Assembly: GCA_026770585.1 (NCBI GenBank)
Contig: MU646309.1
Location: 1,742,714 to 1,756,271, forward strand
Source of the DNA: Baffinella frigidus
Taxonomy: Eukaryota; Cryptophyceae; Cryptomonadales; Baffinellaceae
Direction of reading: 5' to 3'
DNA length: 13,558 nt
Made by a program: the position numbers and the translations under genes. Shown in pieces: positions 1 through 4,980 of this stretch. The notes below the pieces were generated by a model. It was given only the letters and a program-made list of their open reading frames with translations, was not told where the DNA came from and searched no databases. Position 1 is the first letter of the stretch. Each line of letters opens with the position of its first letter.

Positions 1-13
1 CCCCCCCTGAAAG

Positions 14-64
14 CCGGTCGAGTGTGTCGAGGAGTGCCACTCCCTGTCCGAAGTCCTCGCTCAG
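14..64 (+). CDS. VPS34: VPS34 exon E1 (kinase hinge region)
   Basis: This exon encodes 17 residues ending HSLSEVLAQ, the stretch after the hinge that reads roughly FIQSVPVAEVL in animals. The donor is CAG|GTCCTT at 65, phase 0. The 5' edge is uncertain: an in-frame TGA at 8-10 blocks extension, so the AG at 12-13 is the likely acceptor, though it follows a C run and AAA rather than a clean pyrimidine tract. Confidence 0.72.
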
Positions 65-3000
65 GTCCTTTCCCCGTGTCCAAACCTCTCTAGTGTACAC
101 ATAGCGGGCTACGAAGGGATTTTTGGGCAGGAAATGCTCGAGTTTCCGTTACCTCGTCCGTAGGAACCCCCCTATGACCCTACGGGTTGCCTTCCGTAGG
201 GTCGTATGTCTTATCGCTCATGGGTTATTCACGAATTCCTTTTTAGTCCGATGTGTGGTGTAGAAGGAGCGTCTCTCAGAGACGCGCCTGTTTGTACCCT
301 GGGTTGGGATCCCGCGTGTTGTTCTTTATTATGCTTAGCCGAATTTCTGAACCCCAAAACCCAAAACCCAAAACCCAAAACCCAAACCTTGAACCCCAAA
401 CCCAAAACCCCAAACCCAAAACCCTAAACCCTAGACCCTGCGGGCAGCATGACAACGACATCCGGATCTTCTTCCGGAGGTGCGCCCAGGACGACGAGAA
501 GGTCAGACCGTAAACCATAAACAATAAACCATAAACCATAAACCATAAACTATAAACTATAAACCATAAACCATACACCATAAACCATAAACCAGAAAGA
601 TGAAACCCGGAACCCAGAACCCGGAACCCCCCCCCCCCGGAACCTGGAACCCCCAGAACCCGAAAGTGTTGCATGGCTCTAGTGACGTCCAAACGGCTTA
701 AGTTGACGCCCGTCCCTGTCTCGCCGCAGGTGCTCCAGGGGATTCTCGACAACTTTGTCAAAAGTTGCGCCGGGTGCGTTCCCGAGTCCCACGACGGTTT
801 GACTAAACTCGGCTGGTTTTGCACCAGGGCGATAGATAATCAATCCGGGGAGGGTTAGTCCCAGGGAAATCAGCCTCTGACTTGTTGAGAGACGTGGTAC
901 CACACGAGGCTATCCATGCGAACAGATCCATAAGTTAATTGTTGGATTATTGCCCAGGAAACACGCTAAAAAGTCAGCATTTGATCACGTTTCCGTACAG
1001 ATGTCCGTACGGAAACGTGATCATTTCCCCACAAATTTTAAAATGTCCTTTTATTCTGTTCGCATGGATAGCCTCGTGTGGTCTCATCTAGATTCGCCCA
1101 AGGCGAACTCTGACGGGATGATCCTGCAGCATTCTCGGGTGGGGATTCCCCCGTACGGCGGTTGACTAATCATCGCACAGTTGACTAATAATCTCTTGTG
1201 ATTTATCCATGCTCCTCGAGGGGCTGCGTGCGAAAGAGCTTGACGTATGCACTCCCATCGAGACTGTGTCTGAACAGGACCTAGAGACCCGTCATGTGCC
1301 GGGCGAAGCTGTCCTCTTGGTTAAGTTGACATCATGTATCCATCCTCTTAAGTTGACGTCCTCTCTGTGCTCCCGTGGGGTCGCAGGTACTGCCTCGTGT
1401 CGTTCTTGCTGGGGATTGGCGATTGCCATTTGGACAACGGTTGCCCTCGTGGTTAAGTTGACATCCTCTCTTAAGTTGACGTTCTCTCTCTCCCGGTCTC
1501 AGGTACTGCGTCGTGTCGTTCCTCCTGGGGATTGGCGATCGCCACTTGGACAACCTCATGCTCTCCACCAACGGCCGGTGCTCGCCCCACCCAAAGTTGC
1601 CGACGCCCTAAAGTCAACATTCGTAACAAGGGCACTTTGGTGAGAAGTGAACAGTACAACGGGTTTGCACATCTGTAGACCATGCCAAAACAAGAAAACG
1701 ATGCCAAACGTTGACGACGTTGGTACTCAACCGACAGCGGTGTTTGATTGTTTTCGTGGCCTACAGATGCGAAACCCTCTCTACATTCGACTGCAGTTTA
1801 CTGACGGCATCACCCGTAGGCTGGAACAGCGACGGCAAAAGTTGACTACGCTGGTACCAACCCGTCGACTTTTGCCATCTCGCGCAGGTTGTTCCACGTG
1901 GACTTCGAGTACATCCTCGGCAACGACCCCAAGCCCTTCGCCCCGCCCATGAAGCTCTCCGAGCAGATGGTGCACCCCTAAACCATAAACCATAAACCAT
2001 TAACTATAGACCCTAAACCCTAGACCCTAGGCCCTAAACCCTAAACCCTAAACTCTTAAACCTAAAACCTAAACCCTAAAACCCCCTAATCCATAAACAA
2101 TAAACCATAAACCATAAACCCTGAACAGTAAATACTCAACAAAAAAACACTAAACCCTGAACCCTAAACCCTAAGCCCTAAACACCAACCCCCAAACACT
2201 CAACCTTGAACCTTAAATACTACAACACTGAACACTAAACACCAAAACCCTAAACCCCAAACTTAGGTGGTTGCGATGGGCGGGCGCGGCTCTCGCGACT
2301 ACCTCGAATTCCACAAGTTCTGCTGCAAGGTACCCCGCCCCCCCACCAGGCGGACCAGTTCCTCTATTTAAAATCGCCAATTTGTACATGTAAAGCATTT
2401 TTGGGGGAAATGTAGTCGTGCCTACCGCTTTACGGTAGGGAACGTGACCAACTCTCGTACAAACCTGGACGTGCGTATACAACCGACATGTTAAAAGATG
2501 ACTTGATCCGCCTCGGGTGGCTGCGCGACGCGCCTGACTTGCTGGTTGTGCGATTTGGTCGATTTGTTGAGTGCGCGATTCGGTGCATGTGTGGCGGTAC
2601 CGAGGCTGACCTTGAAACGCTAGCGTCGGTATCTACACATGCAAAATATTTGAAACCGAACCGTAAACCGGAGCAAGCCTACCTGTTCGTCCAATTCGGT
2701 CGATGTTTTTAGTGTGCGATTTGCTCGATTTGAAGAGTTTGCGATTCTATGCATGTGTGGTGGCAACGAGGCTGACCTCTGAACGCCGGCGTCGGTTATG
2801 CCCACACGCAAAAACTTAAACGAGACTTGGTTATGCACGGATGCAAAGACTTGAACTAAACCGTACACCGGAGCAGACATACCTGTTCGTCCAATCCGGT
2901 CGTCGTTGGGAGTGTGCGATTCGATGTAACGAGGCTGACCTCTCTGGCTTCGGTTATGCACCCATGCAAAGACTTAAACTGAGCCTGGTTATGCACGAAT

Positions 3001-3595
3001 GCAAAGACGTAAAAACTAGTTTTAAAAAACTAGTATTGCCTAGGAGGTCCTAGGCGATACTAGTTTTTACGTCGTTGACTTTGGAGCGTCGGTTTTTAAC
3101 CCTAAACCGGAGCAGGCCTATCTGATCCTTCGAAAGAGCGCCAAGATTTTCATCGCCCTGCTCGACTTGGTGACCCCCCTTCTGAACCCTCAACCCTGAA
3201 TCCTTAACCCTGAACCCTGAATCCTAGTCCCTAAACCCTAAACACTGGACCCTAAACCCTAAACTCTAAACCCTAAACCCTAAACCCTAAACCCTAAACC
3301 CTAAACCCTAAACCCTAAACCCTAAACCCTAAACCCCTTCTCGACTTGGTGACCCCCCCCTCCACTCCTGGCCACGCACCCGCCACACCTCCACGGAACA
3401 CCAGTTGTACAGACTCGTGCGTCATGGCAGTCACACGGCTGTTCACCAACTCGAGTGTTTCCCGTGTGTTTCCTGGTGCCAACTCGAGTGTTTCCCGGAT
3501 TAGCCATCGCCCTGGTGCAAAACCTGCCTGGTTCAGCCCACGAGGGTCCCTATTCGACGGTTGACTAGACCGGCCGTGTTGGTGTTAACACATGC

Positions 3596-3626
<31 letters not shown>

Positions 3627-4456
3627 ACACACACACACACTCTCTCTCTCTCTCTCTCTCGTGTTGGTGTGAACCCACACTTCTGTATCTCGTGTTGGTG
3701 CTATTACAAGCCTCGCTCTCTCTTTCAGCTCTGTAGGTGTTACCACAAGCCTCTCTCTCTCTTTCGCTCTCTCTCTCGCTCTCTCTTGCTAATACACGCC
3801 TCTCTCTCTCTCTCTCTCTCTCAGGTGGGGGACCTGGAGCTCTCGCCACACTCGGGCGTGAGCCACGGGGAGCTCATCGCTGACCGCTTTCAGGTGCACA
3901 CCGAAAGAGGCATTTACTACCACCAACACTATTTCCCGCTCCAAAGTTGTACCACACACCCCGCATGTCAACTTAAGAATAGTCTGCCAACATGCGCTCG
4001 ACGCGCTCGGGCGTAAAACGTGGAAAGCTCATCGCTGACCGCTTCCACGAAAACTAGGCCACATTTGGCGATTTCCTCGCGTCTATAAACTTCCTCATAA
4101 ACGCTAGGTTGAAAGCTTTAGGCAATCAGATGTTGGCAACGTGGGAGTAGTCTGTCAGTCGACTAGTCAGGTGCGTCCGTGCACAACACCTTCCCCAACA
4201 CACCCACCCGTGTACAACACTCAGCAGCCAGTGAGCACCTTTTCGCCCGGATTTCCGGGTGAGATTTCAGACGTATGGCGTGTTTCCCAGGCGAGAATCA
4301 ACTTTGGACAGATTCCCGAAGTCATCGGCGGCTGCTAAGTGGCACCGTCGGCTGACTGTTCTTACGTTGTGGCGTGTTCGCGGCTGGGGCTGTCACTGTT
4401 CTCGTACGTCTCGCCTCACCTCGCCCGCTGGCTCGTCGCGGCCGTGTCTGACAATG

Positions 4457-4521
<65 letters not shown>

Positions 4522-4913
4522 ATACCTAAACCCCCGCGCCCCCCCCCCCCTGTTCGCAACTGGAGCTATCTCGGAAGGAGATGAGTCAACCGTCCGTACG
4601 TTGGCCTCTCTGTGGGTCCTGCTCAGACATCGCAACTGTAGGGGTGCGTAATGCGGGGGCTTTGTTCGCGGCTGGAGCTATCTCGGAAGGAGGTAGCTAC
4701 AGACCCTGCCCGGTCCATTCAACCGCCTATCAGGGAAAACATGGTGGCCATGTTGGTTTCGATCCGTAATACACGCACGTTTATCTCTTTGAGCAGGACC
4801 TGGAGAGACAGGTTAGTCAACCGCCCCAACCCTGGCAAATTTCGTAATTCGCAGCTGGGGCTATTGCGGGAGGAGGCAGTGCAGTACATGCAGGGCAAGA
4901 TGGTAGAGAGAGA

Positions 4914-4980
<67 letters not shown>

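Larger units (their letters stand above)
65..447 (+). other. VPS34 intron 1 (GTCCTT...GGGCAG)
   Basis: This 383-bp intron contains a short hairpin at 176-203 and a degenerate telomere-like array at about 350-437 that almost reaches the acceptor. The rest, 65-175 and 204-349, shows nothing recognisable. Several short ORFs here come from the repeats. Confidence 0.75.
774..1502 (+). other. VPS34 intron 3 (729 bp)
   Basis: The intron contains, in order, a dispersed repeat (about 781-862), a 184-bp palindromic MITE (899-1082), four of the window's CTTAAGTTGAC-like motifs, and a damaged duplicate of exon E4 (1387-1438). A fifth such motif, at about 695, lies in intron 2. The stretch 1083-1310 shows only a small palindrome at 1093-1107. 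Confidence 0.8.
1578..1887 (+). other. VPS34 intron 4 (310 bp) with two inverted repeats
   Basis: The intron holds an imperfect inverted repeat, 1661-1687 paired with 1755-1778 (GGGTTT...CATCTGTAG arms). A tight hairpin at 1834-1876 ends about ten bases before the E5 acceptor. Both contain GTTGAC/GTCGAC motifs. Confidence 0.75.
2330..3115 (+). other. VPS34 intron 6 (786 bp)
   Basis: From about 2500 the intron consists of diverged tandem units of roughly 190 bp. Most end in a copy of the E7 acceptor and exon head. A small hairpin (2421-2439) and a 68-bp palindromic element (3006-3073) are embedded. Short ORFs here are by-products of the repeats. Confidence 0.8.
2500..3125 (+). repeat. Tandem array of intron 6/E7 junction copies
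   Basis: Recurring blocks are TGTGCGATTTG-like, GAGGCTGACCT, GCGTCGGT, TATGCAC...ATGCAAAGAC and then ACCGGAGCA. The last block is followed by the start of E7 or a degraded copy of it. Exon-head copies follow the AG at 2676-2677 and 2875-2876; the true exon follows the AG at 3114-3115. Unit length is about 190 bp with indels. Confidence 0.8.
3170..3824 (+). other. VPS34 intron 7 (655 bp)
   Basis: The intron is made of the telomere array, the second copy of the 19-bp repeat (3340-3358), a dispersed-repeat copy (about 3488-3556), and CT-rich microsatellite from about 3594 to the acceptor. A GTGTTTCC motif repeats near 3457-3495. Confidence 0.8.

Noticed and set aside
276-824. 182-codon minus-strand ORF rich in GLWFMVYG
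   Set aside because: It is translated telomere-like heptamers and overlaps VPS34 exons E2 and E3.
1205-1235. Possible decoy copy of exon E3 (ATGCTCCTCGAGGGGCTG)
   Set aside because: The match to GTGCTCCAGGGGATTCTC is short and lacks an acceptor; it is likely chance.
1387-1439. Upstream E4 copy as a functional mutually exclusive exon
   Set aside because: Its only nearby donor gives the wrong phase into E5, and the catalytic Arg is Cys.
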